NCBI RefSeq assembly: GCF_000262045.1
Contig: NZ_AJVF01000039.1
Location: 682,001 to 746,000, forward strand
DNA: 64,000 nucleotides
Direction of reading: 5' to 3'
From: Bacillus siamensis KCTC 13613
GTDB lineage: Bacteria > Bacillota > Bacilli > Bacillales > Bacillaceae
Part shown: positions 51,764-60,298 of the stretch, in pieces
Position numbering within the stretch: position 1 is the first letter of the stretch
Layout: the number at the start of each line of letters is the position of its first letter
Notes under the pieces: generated by a model
Told to the model about the DNA's origin: nothing
The model's database searches: none
The model's input: only the letters and a program-made list of their open reading frames with translations
Translations under genes and position numbers: made by a program

Positions 51764-52144
51764 ATGAATATAAATGTAAAAACGGCAGGCGGCTTTCTGC
51801 TGATTGTGTTCGGACTTTCTGTCTTTTTCGGAGGAGGCCACTTCGCGTTTATCATCCCGCTGGCGATCGGAGGCCTGATGCTTTACTGGGGAATCAAACG
51901 TTTCTCAAATGGCAGCGCCGTATCCGGTATCATCGCGGGCGTCATCGGAGCTATGATTCTTGTCGGCTCTCTTCCATTTATCGTTGCCATCGGACTGGCC
52001 GGCGCCATGGTGTATGGCGGATGGAAAATGATGAAGCAGGGCGGCTCAGACACCGCTTCCCGCCAGTATGAACCCGAAGCGGCATCACCGGGCTACCAAT
52101 CCGGCTTTGACTCTGAATGGGAAGAATTTTTGAAGAAAAAATAA
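51764..52144 (+). CDS. liaI: membrane protein LiaI, anchor for LiaH
   Basis: A 126-residue membrane protein with several hydrophobic segments (GGFLLIVFGLSVFFGG, FAFIIPLAIGGLMLYWGI, IIAGVIGAMILVGSLPFIVAIGLAGAM) and a polar C-terminus. In B. subtilis it forms membrane foci that recruit LiaH during envelope stress. ATG 51764 is chosen because AAAGGAGG precedes it, giving the canonical MNINVKTAGGF. First gene of liaIH, the main LiaR target. Confidence 0.92.
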   Translation: MNINVKTAGGFLLIVFGLSVFFGGGHFAFIIPLAIGGLMLYWGIKRFSNGSAVSGIIAGVIGAMILVGSLPFIVAIGLAGAMVYGGWKMMKQGGSDTASRQYEPEAASPGYQSGFDSEWEEFLKKK

Positions 52145-52157
52145 GGAGGAAGACAAA

Positions 52158-52835
52158 ATGGTCTTAAAAAGAATAAGAGATATGTTCGTCGCATCTGTTA
52201 ACGAAGGGCTTGATAAATTAGAAAATCCGAAAGTCATGCTGAATCAATATGTGCGTGATATGGAAGGTGACATCGCCAAGGCGAAACAAACGATCGTCAA
52301 ACAGCACACGATCGTCCATCAGTTTAAGAAAAAACAGGAGGACGCTTCCGAAACGGCGGCAAAGCGGAAAAATCAGGCTCAGCTTGCTTTTGACGCCGGG
52401 GAAGAGGAGCTTGCGAAAAAGGCTTTGACTGAAATGAAATACCTTGAGGGAAAAGCGGCCGAACATGAAAAAGCGTACGAGCAGGCGAAAACACAGCTGG
52501 CCGAGCTGAAAGAACAGCTGGAAACCCTGGAAACGCGTCTTCGCGACGTAAAGGATAAAAAACAGGCGCTCATCGCCCGCGCCAACGCAGCAAAAGCGAA
52601 GGAACATATGAATGCTTCTTTTGACAAGATTGACAGCGAAAGCGCCTACAGAGAGTTTCTCCGAATGGAAAACCGCATTGAAGAAATGGAAGTCCGCGTC
52701 AAATACGGCACTTCAGCTGAGGCGAATACAGAACACAGCCGCTCGCAATATTCGGACGAGGTCGAAGCTGAGCTTGAAAAAATGCGCTCGCTTTCTCTGG
52801 AGAAAACAGAGCATCAAAAAGCGGCTCATGAATAA
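52158..52835 (+). CDS. liaH: phage-shock protein A homologue LiaH
   Basis: A 225-residue PspA/Vipp1-family (ESCRT-III-like) protein forming large cytoplasmic rings that protect the membrane under cell-wall antibiotics. The start LKRIRDMFVASVNEGLDKLENPKVMLNQY is the PspA N-terminal pattern, in part. Residues 25-200 form long coiled coils (KQHTIVHQFKKKQEDASETAAKRK, LEGKAAEHEKAYEQAKTQL). AAGGAGG precedes ATG 52158, 13 bases after liaI. A hairpin follows the stop. Confidence 0.95.
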   Translation: MVLKRIRDMFVASVNEGLDKLENPKVMLNQYVRDMEGDIAKAKQTIVKQHTIVHQFKKKQEDASETAAKRKNQAQLAFDAGEEELAKKALTEMKYLEGKAAEHEKAYEQAKTQLAELKEQLETLETRLRDVKDKKQALIARANAAKAKEHMNASFDKIDSESAYREFLRMENRIEEMEVRVKYGTSAEANTEHSRSQYSDEVEAELEKMRSLSLEKTEHQKAAHE

Positions 52836-52844
52836 TGTGCACAA

Positions 52845-52876
52845 GGGAAGGTCGGCGCTTTTACGCCTCTTCCCTA
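52845..52876 (+). terminator. hairpin after liaH limiting read-through into liaGFSR
   Basis: The stem AGGGAAG / CTTCCCT with an inner GGCG / CGCC helix, without a T run. It lies between the inducible liaIH and the weakly expressed liaGFSR part. Confidence 0.6.
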
Positions 52877-52908
52877 TACGCACGTATCAATTATCCGGCT
52901 TTTCCTTT

Positions 52909-52914
52909 ATAATA
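52909..52914 (+). promoter_or_regulatory. -10 element of the weak liaG promoter
   Basis: A perfect TATAAT 27 bases before the liaG start with no recognisable -35. A weak constitutive promoter at this place is known in B. subtilis. Confidence 0.5.
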
Positions 52915-52940
52915 AAATGAATGAAAAAGGATGGAACGTA

Positions 52941-53810
52941 ATGAAGCGTAAGATTGCCAAAGGGCTGATGGCGGCGTCCGTTTTGATCTGCTGTCTGTTT
53001 TTGGTGAAAGAAGTGTTTGCCGGGCGTTTGTTTTCGCTGTACGAAACAGAATCGGTATCGGCAAGCGTGCCGCCTCATGCCGTCAAAAGCCTGTCCGTTT
53101 CGTCGGAACAGACGGATGTGAAAATCATTGCGGAAGAGCGGAATGACATCGCGGCAAACATGACCGGACCGGCGGGGAAAATGTTTGTCCAAAGCAGGGG
53201 GAAAACCCTCAATCTCAAAGCGAAAGAGAAACGATTCCAATTTTTGAATCTCTTTCAGCGTCCTCTGCTGATTGTCCGCATCCCGTATGAGTATCATCAG
53301 GACATCACCGTCCAAACATCAGGCGGCAGCATTTCCGTTGACGGAAACAAGGGGCTGTCTCTTGCGCATCTCGGCGTCCGTTCTGTAAGCGGGAACATAT
53401 CGCTGAAGCATGTGAAGACGGATGTGTTTAAAGCGAAAGGGCTGTCGGGCGATCTCGAAGCAGCCGATCTTGCGGCTGAAACGGCGGAAGTCCGCTCATC
53501 CTCAGGACATACCGGGCTTCATCATGTGACGGGAGCCCTTGACGTGAGGGTCGCTTCCGGCAGTGTCGACGCCTCGCTTGAGACGGCGAAGGCTCCCGTA
53601 TCCGTCAGGCTTGCGAGCGGCAGCGCAGCCATCAGCCTGCCGAAAGACGGGGATTTTACAGTAAACGCCGAAACGGCAAGCGGAAGGATTCAGCCGTCCT
53701 ATTCCTTTGAGAAAACGAGTAAGGAAGGCGGGACCTTCACCGGCATGAAAGGCAGCGGCGCCAGGCCGATAGATATAAAAGTGACGAGCGGCAATATTGC
53801 ACTGCAATAG
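52941..53810 (+). CDS. liaG: LiaG, DUF4097 adhesin-like envelope protein
   Basis: A 289-residue protein with one N-terminal membrane helix (GLMAASVLICCLFLVKEV) and an external right-handed beta-helical DUF4097 domain built from repeats (GGSISVDGNKGLSLAHLGVRSVSGNISL, in part; VRVASGSVDASL-type SGS and SGN turns). Function unknown. ATG 52941 is chosen because AAAGGATGG precedes it. It lies upstream of liaF. Confidence 0.88.
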   Translation: MKRKIAKGLMAASVLICCLFLVKEVFAGRLFSLYETESVSASVPPHAVKSLSVSSEQTDVKIIAEERNDIAANMTGPAGKMFVQSRGKTLNLKAKEKRFQFLNLFQRPLLIVRIPYEYHQDITVQTSGGSISVDGNKGLSLAHLGVRSVSGNISLKHVKTDVFKAKGLSGDLEAADLAAETAEVRSSSGHTGLHHVTGALDVRVASGSVDASLETAKAPVSVRLASGSAAISLPKDGDFTVNAETASGRIQPSYSFEKTSKEGGTFTGMKGSGARPIDIKVTSGNIALQ

Positions 53811-53838
53811 ACAAGGAAAGGAGGGGCAAGCAGCTGAC

Positions 53839-54570
53839 ATGGCAAAAAAACAGATTCTCGGACTTATCATCGCCTTATTAGGCGTCAGCATGTTTTTACG
53901 TATTATCGGCATCGGCGACTTCCTGTTTTGGCCGCTCTTTTTTCTGATCACAGGCTATATTTTTAATAAATACTCCCGCGGCTGGCTCGGCTCCGTCCTG
54001 TATATCTTTGCCGCTTTTTTATTTTTGAGAAACCTGTTCAGCGCCACCTTCAGCCTGTTCGGCTATGCCTTCGCCGCCTTTCTCATTTACGCGGGCTACA
54101 GGCTCCTGAAAGGAAAGCGCGTATTTGAGCATAAAGAAAAGAAAATCAGCCTTGAAAAAGAAGAACAGCCAAAGCCTGCCGTCCAGCCGGAAAGCAGACA
54201 GCCGGATCTCCGGAGCTTTTTTATCGGCGAGCTGCGCATGATGAAGGACCCGTTTGAGCTGAATGATTTAAATGTTTCCGGGTTTATCGGTGATGTGAAA
54301 ATTGATCTATCCAAGGCGATGATACCTGAAGGAGAAAGCACGATGACAATCAGCGGTGTCATCGGCAATGTTGATGTGTACGTCCCGTCCGATATCGAAG
54401 TGTCCGTCAGTTCATCAGCTTTTATCGGCGATATGAATCTGCTCGGTTCTAAGAAAAGCGGCATGAGCACGAATCTGTATAAAGTGTCTTCTGAGTACGG
54501 CGACTCGCCGCGGCGGATTAAAATATCAATTTCTCTATTCATCGGCGATGTGGATGTGAAGTATTTATGA
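53839..54570 (+). CDS. liaF: LiaF, inhibitor of the LiaS kinase
   Basis: A 243-residue membrane protein. Four short helices (residues 1-95, for example ILGLIIALLGVSMFLRIIG and FLFWPLFFLITGYIF) are followed by a C-terminal cytoplasmic or membrane-associated domain with the LiaF repeats (FIGDVKIDLSKAMIPEGES, VIGNVDVYVPSD, FIGDMNLLGSKKSG, FIGDVDVKYL). It keeps LiaS in phosphatase mode without stress. ATG 53839 is 14 bases after AGGAGG, unusually far, but it matches the B. subtilis N-terminus. Overlaps liaS by 4 bases. Confidence 0.9.
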   Translation: MAKKQILGLIIALLGVSMFLRIIGIGDFLFWPLFFLITGYIFNKYSRGWLGSVLYIFAAFLFLRNLFSATFSLFGYAFAAFLIYAGYRLLKGKRVFEHKEKKISLEKEEQPKPAVQPESRQPDLRSFFIGELRMMKDPFELNDLNVSGFIGDVKIDLSKAMIPEGESTMTISGVIGNVDVYVPSDIEVSVSSSAFIGDMNLLGSKKSGMSTNLYKVSSEYGDSPRRIKISISLFIGDVDVKYL

Positions 54571-55649
54571 GGAAAAAATTACTCGCCAATATTCAGTGGC
54601 GCGCCATGCTGATGACCGCGGGGCTCAGTCTGCTCCTTTGCGCGGTGTTTATTGCGCTGATGCTGTTATATTACGGGCTTGATCCGATGCTTTTGTTTTC
54701 TTCCGGCTGGTTCGGTATTCCGTTTGTGGTCATCCTGCTTTTGGCGTCCCTTTCGGCCGGACTGATTTCCGGTTATGTATACGGCGGCCGTCTGAAAACA
54801 AGAATGGATACACTGATTGAAGCGGTTTTGAAATTTGAAAACGGCAATTTCGCTTATCGGGTGCCGCCGCTCGGTGATGATGAAATCGGTCTGGCGGCAG
54901 ACCAGCTCAACGAAATGGCCAAGCGGGTCGAGCTGCAGGTCACATCGCTGCAAAAGCTTTCCAACGAGCGGGCGGAATGGCAGGACCAAATGAAAAAATC
55001 GGTCATCACTGAAGAACGCCAGCGGCTGGCGCGCGATCTGCATGATGCCGTCAGCCAGCAGCTCTTTGCCATCTCTATGATGACATCCGCCGTCTTAGAG
55101 CAGGTGAAAGATGCGGATGACAAAATCGTCAAACGGATTCGCATGGTTGAACATATGGCGGGGGAAGCGCAAAACGAAATGAGGGCGCTGCTATTGCATC
55201 TGCGGCCCGTCACGTTAGAAGGAAAAGGTTTGAAAGAAGGGCTGATTGAGCTGTTAAAAGAGTTCAAAGCGAAGCAGCCGCTTGATATTGAGTGGGATAT
55301 CAGCGACACGGGTGTGTCAAAAGGCGTTGAAGATCATCTGTTCCGAATCGTACAAGAGGCGCTTTCTAACGTTTTCAGGCATTCAAAGGCGACCAAGGTC
55401 ACCGTCAGACTCGGCGCGAAACATCAAAAACTTCAGCTTAAGGTCATTGATAACGGGGCGGGTTTTACAATGGATCAAGTCAAAGCCTCCTCTTACGGTC
55501 TGCATTCCATCAAGGAAAGAGCGAGCGAAATCGGCGGCATAGCGGAAATTATCTCAGTGAAGGGAAAAGGCACGCAGATCGACGTGAAAGTCCCGATTTA
55601 CGAGAAAACAAAAGGAGAGAACGACAGTGATTCGAGTGTTACTGATTGA
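54567..55649 (+). CDS. liaS: sensor histidine kinase LiaS
   Basis: A 360-residue intramembrane-sensing kinase. Two helices (LLLCAVFIALMLLYYGL and FVVILLLASLSAGLISGYVYG) with a very short outer loop are followed by HAMP (about 80-135). HisKA_3 has the phosphorylated His in RLARDLHDAVSQQLFAISMM, and the HATPase shows EDHLFRIVQEALSNVFRHSKA, in part, and IDNGAGFTMDQ. It responds to lipid II-binding antibiotics under LiaF control. The end overlaps liaR by 23 bases. Confidence 0.94.
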   Translation: MRKKLLANIQWRAMLMTAGLSLLLCAVFIALMLLYYGLDPMLLFSSGWFGIPFVVILLLASLSAGLISGYVYGGRLKTRMDTLIEAVLKFENGNFAYRVPPLGDDEIGLAADQLNEMAKRVELQVTSLQKLSNERAEWQDQMKKSVITEERQRLARDLHDAVSQQLFAISMMTSAVLEQVKDADDKIVKRIRMVEHMAGEAQNEMRALLLHLRPVTLEGKGLKEGLIELLKEFKAKQPLDIEWDISDTGVSKGVEDHLFRIVQEALSNVFRHSKATKVTVRLGAKHQKLQLKVIDNGAGFTMDQVKASSYGLHSIKERASEIGGIAEIISVKGKGTQIDVKVPIYEKTKGENDSDSSVTD

Positions 55650-56259
55650 TGATCATGAAATGGTCAGGATGGGTCTGGCCGCGTTTTTAGAAGCGCAGCC
55701 GGACATTGAAGTCGCCGGTGAAGCATCAGACGGACAGCAGGGCGTTGATCTGGCCGCCGCGCTTTTGCCGGATGTGATTTTAATGGATCTTGTCATGGAC
55801 GGCATGGACGGCATCGAAGCGACGAGACAGATCTGCGCCAAACTCGATGACCCGAAAATCATCGTGCTGACGAGCTTTATTGATGACGATAAAGTGTACC
55901 CGGTAATCGAAGCGGGAGCGCTCAGCTATTTGCTGAAAACGTCCAAGGCGGCGGAAATAGCCGAAGCCATCAGAGCGGCTGCCAAGGGCGAACCGAAGCT
56001 TGAATCGAAGGTGGCGGGAAAAGTGCTGTCAAGGCTGCGCCATTCAGAGAACCAGCTTCCGCATGAAACGCTGACGAAGAGAGAATTGGAAATCCTCTGT
56101 CTCGTCGCGGAAGGCAAGACGAATAAAGAGATTGGGGAAGAGCTGTTCATAACGATTAAAACGGTGAAAACCCACATCACGAATATATTGTCAAAGCTTG
56201 ATGTCAGTGACCGCACGCAGGCCGCCGTATATGCCCACCGCAATCATCTCGTGAAATGA
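55627..56259 (+). CDS. liaR: NarL-family response regulator LiaR
   Basis: A 210-residue activator of liaIH. The receiver has VLLIDDHEMVRMGL, phospho-acceptor Asp in DVILMDLVMDGMDGIE and Lys in SYLLKTSKAAEIAEAI. The LuxR-type helix-turn-helix is LTKRELEILCLVAEGKTNKEIGEELFITIKTVKTHI, in part. The start is GTG 55627 inside the end of liaS, after AAAGGAG. It is convergent with gerAC. Confidence 0.94.
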   Translation: MIRVLLIDDHEMVRMGLAAFLEAQPDIEVAGEASDGQQGVDLAAALLPDVILMDLVMDGMDGIEATRQICAKLDDPKIIVLTSFIDDDKVYPVIEAGALSYLLKTSKAAEIAEAIRAAAKGEPKLESKVAGKVLSRLRHSENQLPHETLTKRELEILCLVAEGKTNKEIGEELFITIKTVKTHITNILSKLDVSDRTQAAVYAHRNHLVK

Positions 56260-56291
56260 AAAAAGGAGAGCGGCGCTATGCACACTCTCCC
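56258..56291 (-). terminator. gerA operon terminator
   Basis: On the minus strand GGAGAG / CTCTCC (56265-56290) followed by T6. On the plus strand the hairpin has no T run, so it may stop liaR transcripts only weakly. Confidence 0.72.
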
Positions 56292-56302
56292 CGCAGGACA
56301 GG

Positions 56303-57415
56303 TCATTGGGACATTCCTTTTGTTCCGAAATCTCTGACGGCGACTTTGACTTTGTATTCAATATCTGATTCACTGAAATGACGGTCCCAGTCAGAGGCCA
56401 CCTTTTGCCACTTATCGGGGTAATGAATGCGGACCTGGTCGCCTAACCCGGTAATATCCACTTTTAAATCATGCTGCAGATAATCGATGAATGTCATGAC
56501 ATCCGAATGGATGCTTCGTTTTACCGCGTTTTTGATTTCATTTATATAGGACTCCTTGAAGGAATCTTCTTTCGGGTTCCAATCCTCAGACAGGCGGCCT
56601 TCAACAAACCGGGTGACGATAAACTTGAATTTTCCGTTTTTATATTGTGTTTTTACATCATATTTGCTTGAAAATACCTCGAAGGATAAATAATAATTGT
56701 CATGCTTTGCAAACGTGACGCCCCCTTTTACCGTCCCTGTGAACAGGTTCATATTCTGGACTTGTAAAGGCGTTAAATTCGCATACCAGAATTTATTTTT
56801 TATAATGGTAGCGCCCCAGATTTCCAGTCTGCTGCCCACTTTGCGCACTTGAGGAAGGGCAAAGGTTTCGCCCTTGGCGATTCTCTCGGATATTTCCCCC
56901 AATGTCACAGGCTCCATCATCCGGATGGTGACGGCATTATTTTCCGTTAAGTCATAGATGGTATTTGACGCAGGCTCCCCCTGGTCGCTGACATTGAAAA
57001 TATCTTTCGTTTTATCCGGCACCGTCATCACATTGCAGCTTCTTCTCGTTCCGTTGTCCCTGACAAACTGGTTCATTAATGCGTCAAACGGGATGTTGTC
57101 CTTTAACAGCGCTTCGGAAAACAGCATGATGCGCAAGTGCTGGGAGAAAGCGGGGTGATTTTTTAACGATGCCGTCCTTAAGGCTTGGTGAACGGTTTCT
57201 CCGGAAGTGGAAGTCACCTTTGTCGGATTGCTTGATGTCGACTGCTGGGAACTTGCTTTTTGCGGGATCAGAATCTGCTGCGTCACTTCCACGTTTTCTT
57301 CCTCAGGTTTATCGAGCCCGACGCCGATAACGAGGCTCAAGTCTTCTATATTACGGCTGTCCCAGCACCCCGTCAAAAGCAATGAGCAAAGAAAGATTAC
57401 GATGTATTTCTTCAT
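56303..57415 (-). CDS. gerAC: spore germinant receptor lipoprotein GerAC
   Basis: A 370-residue lipoprotein of the Ger(x)C family, C subunit of the L-alanine receptor in the spore inner membrane. The lipobox is LLTGC (MKKYIVIFLCSLLLTGCWDS), followed by the family start RNIEDLSLVIGVGLDKPE. Later conserved blocks include QHLRIMLFSEALLKDNI and the C-terminal DYLQHDLKVDITGLGDQVR. It overlaps gerAB by 4 bases and ends before a terminator. Confidence 0.94.
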   Translation of the reverse strand: MKKYIVIFLCSLLLTGCWDSRNIEDLSLVIGVGLDKPEEENVEVTQQILIPQKASSQQSTSSNPTKVTSTSGETVHQALRTASLKNHPAFSQHLRIMLFSEALLKDNIPFDALMNQFVRDNGTRRSCNVMTVPDKTKDIFNVSDQGEPASNTIYDLTENNAVTIRMMEPVTLGEISERIAKGETFALPQVRKVGSRLEIWGATIIKNKFWYANLTPLQVQNMNLFTGTVKGGVTFAKHDNYYLSFEVFSSKYDVKTQYKNGKFKFIVTRFVEGRLSEDWNPKEDSFKESYINEIKNAVKRSIHSDVMTFIDYLQHDLKVDITGLGDQVRIHYPDKWQKVASDWDRHFSESDIEYKVKVAVRDFGTKGMSQ

Positions 57416-58512
57416 TGCGCTTTTTTCACCTTCCTTTTCACAGCGACGACTGCAAACATCAGTAAAGGCAGCAAAAAGAAACCTAAGAAGATATAGCCGA
57501 GAATATCACTGAACATCATCAGCTTGTTCGCGTCCTTTGGCATCAATGACCCCAAGAATGTCGCAATCCCTACGAAGATGATGCCTTTTTTCTGCTTCAG
57601 CCCGAAAATTTTATGAAGGCCAGATGTCGCGAAATATCCGTACGATACATAGGTGGCGAAAAATTGGATAATCCAGACAACAAGTAAAAAGGACTCGAAC
57701 CGTTCGATAAAAAGCCCTTTGATTTCAAATGATTGAAAGAGCGCGATCGTAGGCCAGATCATTGTTTTGACATCCTGGGTGGTTAAGGCGCCGACGACGA
57801 GCACGTAGGTAATGATGTATAAAATAATCGGGATGCCAAAGCCAATGGCCGACATGCGGAACGTGTGCTGTTTATTTTTAAGGTACTCTGGGAGAAACAG
57901 CATAATTTCAATGCCCAAGAAGGAAACAGAAACGACGGTCAAAGAGGCCATAACGGGAGAAAATCCCTGGCCGAGCACCGGCCGCAAGTTGTCTATATCA
58001 AATATTTTAAAGCTGAAGGAAAACACCGTCAGCAAAATAATAATCGTAATCATTAAATAGAAAGGAAAGAGCCTGCCGATATCACTCATGCCGCCGATAA
58101 TCAAATAAACGGAACAGGCGATAAAGATAATCAGCATGACCGGCACGGGGGTTTTTTCCAATAAAAAGAACTTGACCATTTCCGCCATCGCACGGGCTTC
58201 GAAGCTGGCGACTCCTATAAAATAGAGACAGATCACCAGGTTGACGATATTGCCCGCCCATTTGCCGAGACCTTCATTCATATAATCAAAAAACGATCCG
58301 TATTGATGCTTTTTCATAATGAGCGTATTGAGATAAATCAAAAAGATAAAGATGACGCCTTCCAGACATAATGCGATCCAGCCGTCCGGCGAATTTGCCC
58401 TCGCTGACAGCGACCGCGGCATGGTGAGGAGCCCCGCCCCGAGCATCGTGTTGGCAATCAATGCCGTCCCTTGATAGCTTGTAAGTTTATTGTGAGTTGT
58501 TTTCTGGCTCAT
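57412..58512 (-). CDS. gerAB: spore germinant receptor permease-like subunit GerAB
   Basis: A 366-residue APC-superfamily membrane protein with about ten helices (GerAB/YndE family) that binds the germinant L-alanine. The start MSQKTTHNKLTSYQGTALIANTMLGAGLLTMPR, in part, carries the GAGLLTMP first-helix motif. Other blocks are FEARAMAEMVKFFLLEKTPV and SVSFLGIEIMLFLPEYLKN. It overlaps gerAA by 26 bases and gerAC by 4, so the three subunits are translated together. Confidence 0.94.
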   Translation of the reverse strand: MSQKTTHNKLTSYQGTALIANTMLGAGLLTMPRSLSARANSPDGWIALCLEGVIFIFLIYLNTLIMKKHQYGSFFDYMNEGLGKWAGNIVNLVICLYFIGVASFEARAMAEMVKFFLLEKTPVPVMLIIFIACSVYLIIGGMSDIGRLFPFYLMITIIILLTVFSFSFKIFDIDNLRPVLGQGFSPVMASLTVVSVSFLGIEIMLFLPEYLKNKQHTFRMSAIGFGIPIILYIITYVLVVGALTTQDVKTMIWPTIALFQSFEIKGLFIERFESFLLVVWIIQFFATYVSYGYFATSGLHKIFGLKQKKGIIFVGIATFLGSLMPKDANKLMMFSDILGYIFLGFFLLPLLMFAVVAVKRKVKKAQ

Positions 58513-59929
58513 TTACGTTTTTCGCCTCTTTTGGTTGATTTTTAATAGGGAGACGGAGAATGGAATCGCTTGCGTTTTTTAAGCTGAAAAACCCATTCGG
58601 CGAGAAATATGGAGAACCGAAGCTTCGCTGTCTCGATAAATGGGTGTATATCGCCAGCATAAATAAAATCATGCCGTACAGCCCGAATGCTGCCGCAGCA
58701 AACATTGAAATGAAACGGAGCACACGGAATGAAAGCCCCATTCCGTACTGCGGCACCGTGAATGAAGCGAGCGCGACAATGCTGACCACGATGACCATGA
58801 TGGAGCTGACAATATTCGCTTCAACGGCCGCCTGGCCGATGACGACTCCGCCCACCAATCCGATCGTCTGGCCGAGCGGGTTAGGGAGCCTCAAACCCGC
58901 TTCTCTCAGCAGTTCTATCGTAATTTCCATCACCATTGCTTCAATGATGGGCGGAAAGGGAACGTTTTCTCTGTTCGCCGAGATAGTGACTGCAAGCGGC
59001 GTCGGCAGAAGCCCTTGGTGAAACGAGACGAGGGCGATATAAATGGCTGAAAAAAACAGTGTGATAAAAATAGACGTAAACCGCAGCGCCCGAATGAGCG
59101 AGGCGGAAATCCACCGTTCATAATAATCGTCGGGAGACTGCATTAACATTCCTAAAGAAGCCGGAACCACCAGCGCAAACGGTGAGTTGTCGACAAGGAT
59201 GGCGACGCGGCCGTTAAACAAGGCGGAGGAGACTTTATCAGGCCGTTCCGTATTTTGTATTTGCGGAAACGGCGAATACTTATTATCCTCAATAAGCTCT
59301 TCAAGCGTCCCGGAATCCTGAATGTCGTCCAGCTTCACTTCGCTGAGGCGTTTTAAAACATCGCTGACGACAGACGGGTCAGCCTCATCATCTATGTACA
59401 TGACAGTGGCGTATTTTAACTTGCTTTCTCCGAGCGGAACCTTTTTCGTTTTCAGCTTCGGATGGTTCGTCCGCTGCCTGATCATGGCGACGTTTGTATC
59501 AGAATCCTCTATGAAAGCGACCTTAGGCCCTCTTACAACCTTTTCGGAGGTAGGTTCTGTCACGCTTCTTTTTTCTCTTTTTCCCGTGGAAAGAATGTAT
59601 ACGTTATCAAGGCCGTTAATAAACACGGCGCATTTCCCCCGCAGAATGGAAGTGACGGCTTCTTTCGCCGCAGTGACGGGACGGGCGTCAATCTGTTCAA
59701 GACGCTTCGTCACTGCCTCCAGCGTCAGGGTGTCTTCTCCCTGCAGCAGCGTTTCAATCGCTTCTTTTATTTTGTCTTCATCGTTCATTTCACTCAGATA
59801 CATATAATAAAAAACAAGCCCGTTCGGAAGCATTTTTTTATTTTGAACCAGGTCATCGTTCGGCTCTAGGTGGGGCAGCACCATAGCCAGATTTATGTGT
59901 ATGTATTCCTTGAATTCCGATTGCGCCAT
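58487..59929 (-). CDS. gerAA: spore germinant receptor subunit GerAA
   Basis: A 480-residue A subunit of the GerA receptor. A soluble N-terminal domain of about 240 residues is followed by about five helices; the family core is IQDSGTLEELIEDNKYSPFPQ, ERPDKVSSALFNGRVAILVD, SPDDYYERWISASLIR and LPNPLGQTIGLVGGVVIGQAAVEAN, in part. ATG 59929 is taken, with GGGTGA 6 bases upstream; the adjacent TTG 59932 is the alternative. A CATAGTA (minus strand, 59991-59997) matches the sigma-G -10, fitting forespore expression, though the -35 is weak. Confidence 0.94.
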   Translation of the reverse strand: MAQSEFKEYIHINLAMVLPHLEPNDDLVQNKKMLPNGLVFYYMYLSEMNDEDKIKEAIETLLQGEDTLTLEAVTKRLEQIDARPVTAAKEAVTSILRGKCAVFINGLDNVYILSTGKREKRSVTEPTSEKVVRGPKVAFIEDSDTNVAMIRQRTNHPKLKTKKVPLGESKLKYATVMYIDDEADPSVVSDVLKRLSEVKLDDIQDSGTLEELIEDNKYSPFPQIQNTERPDKVSSALFNGRVAILVDNSPFALVVPASLGMLMQSPDDYYERWISASLIRALRFTSIFITLFFSAIYIALVSFHQGLLPTPLAVTISANRENVPFPPIIEAMVMEITIELLREAGLRLPNPLGQTIGLVGGVVIGQAAVEANIVSSIMVIVVSIVALASFTVPQYGMGLSFRVLRFISMFAAAAFGLYGMILFMLAIYTHLSRQRSFGSPYFSPNGFFSLKNASDSILRLPIKNQPKEAKNVNEPENNSQ

Positions 59930-60045
59930 CAACTGTCACCCGCCTTCCATTCCTTAATTGAGGTTATCTTTTCCTGTTAAAAAAATGATATACTATGATA
60001 AAGTAATTAATGGTACAAGTTTTTTTATGAAAGCGGAGGAGAGAT

Positions 60046-60231
60046 GTGGCACAAGTCAGACTGGCAGGAAATGCCGAAGAAATAGAACAGCTCATCAAAT
60101 CATTTGAAGCGCATTACGAAGTGGCTTACACGTCGAAGGAATACCGAAAAACAAATCCGAAGTACAAATACTCTAAGGATTCGCGCGTCTATCTTGAGCT
60201 GAAATTAAAAACGGCCAAGACCGAAAAATAA
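60046..60231 (+). CDS. small conserved protein (DUF3970/YvzF-like)
   Basis: A 61-residue basic cytosolic protein, MAQVRLAGNAEEIEQLIKSF followed by YEVAYTSKEYRKTNPKYKYS and a Lys-rich end. It resembles the DUF3970 family (YvzF-like proteins of Bacillus), named from memory with limited certainty. The start is GTG 60046 with GGAGGAGAG upstream. It lies 67 bases ahead of citG and divergent from gerAA. Function unknown. Confidence 0.7.
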   Translation: MAQVRLAGNAEEIEQLIKSFEAHYEVAYTSKEYRKTNPKYKYSKDSRVYLELKLKTAKTEK

Positions 60232-60298
60232 AAAGGGTTTCATCGGTTACTGGCGAATAATACTCAGGGTGAAGCAACTGTTATGGAGGGATACATAA

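Noticed and set aside
59940..60010. Definite sigma-G promoter for gerA
   Set aside because: The CATAGTA -10 on the minus strand is good, but no -35 at the right distance was convincing, so it is only mentioned under gerAA.
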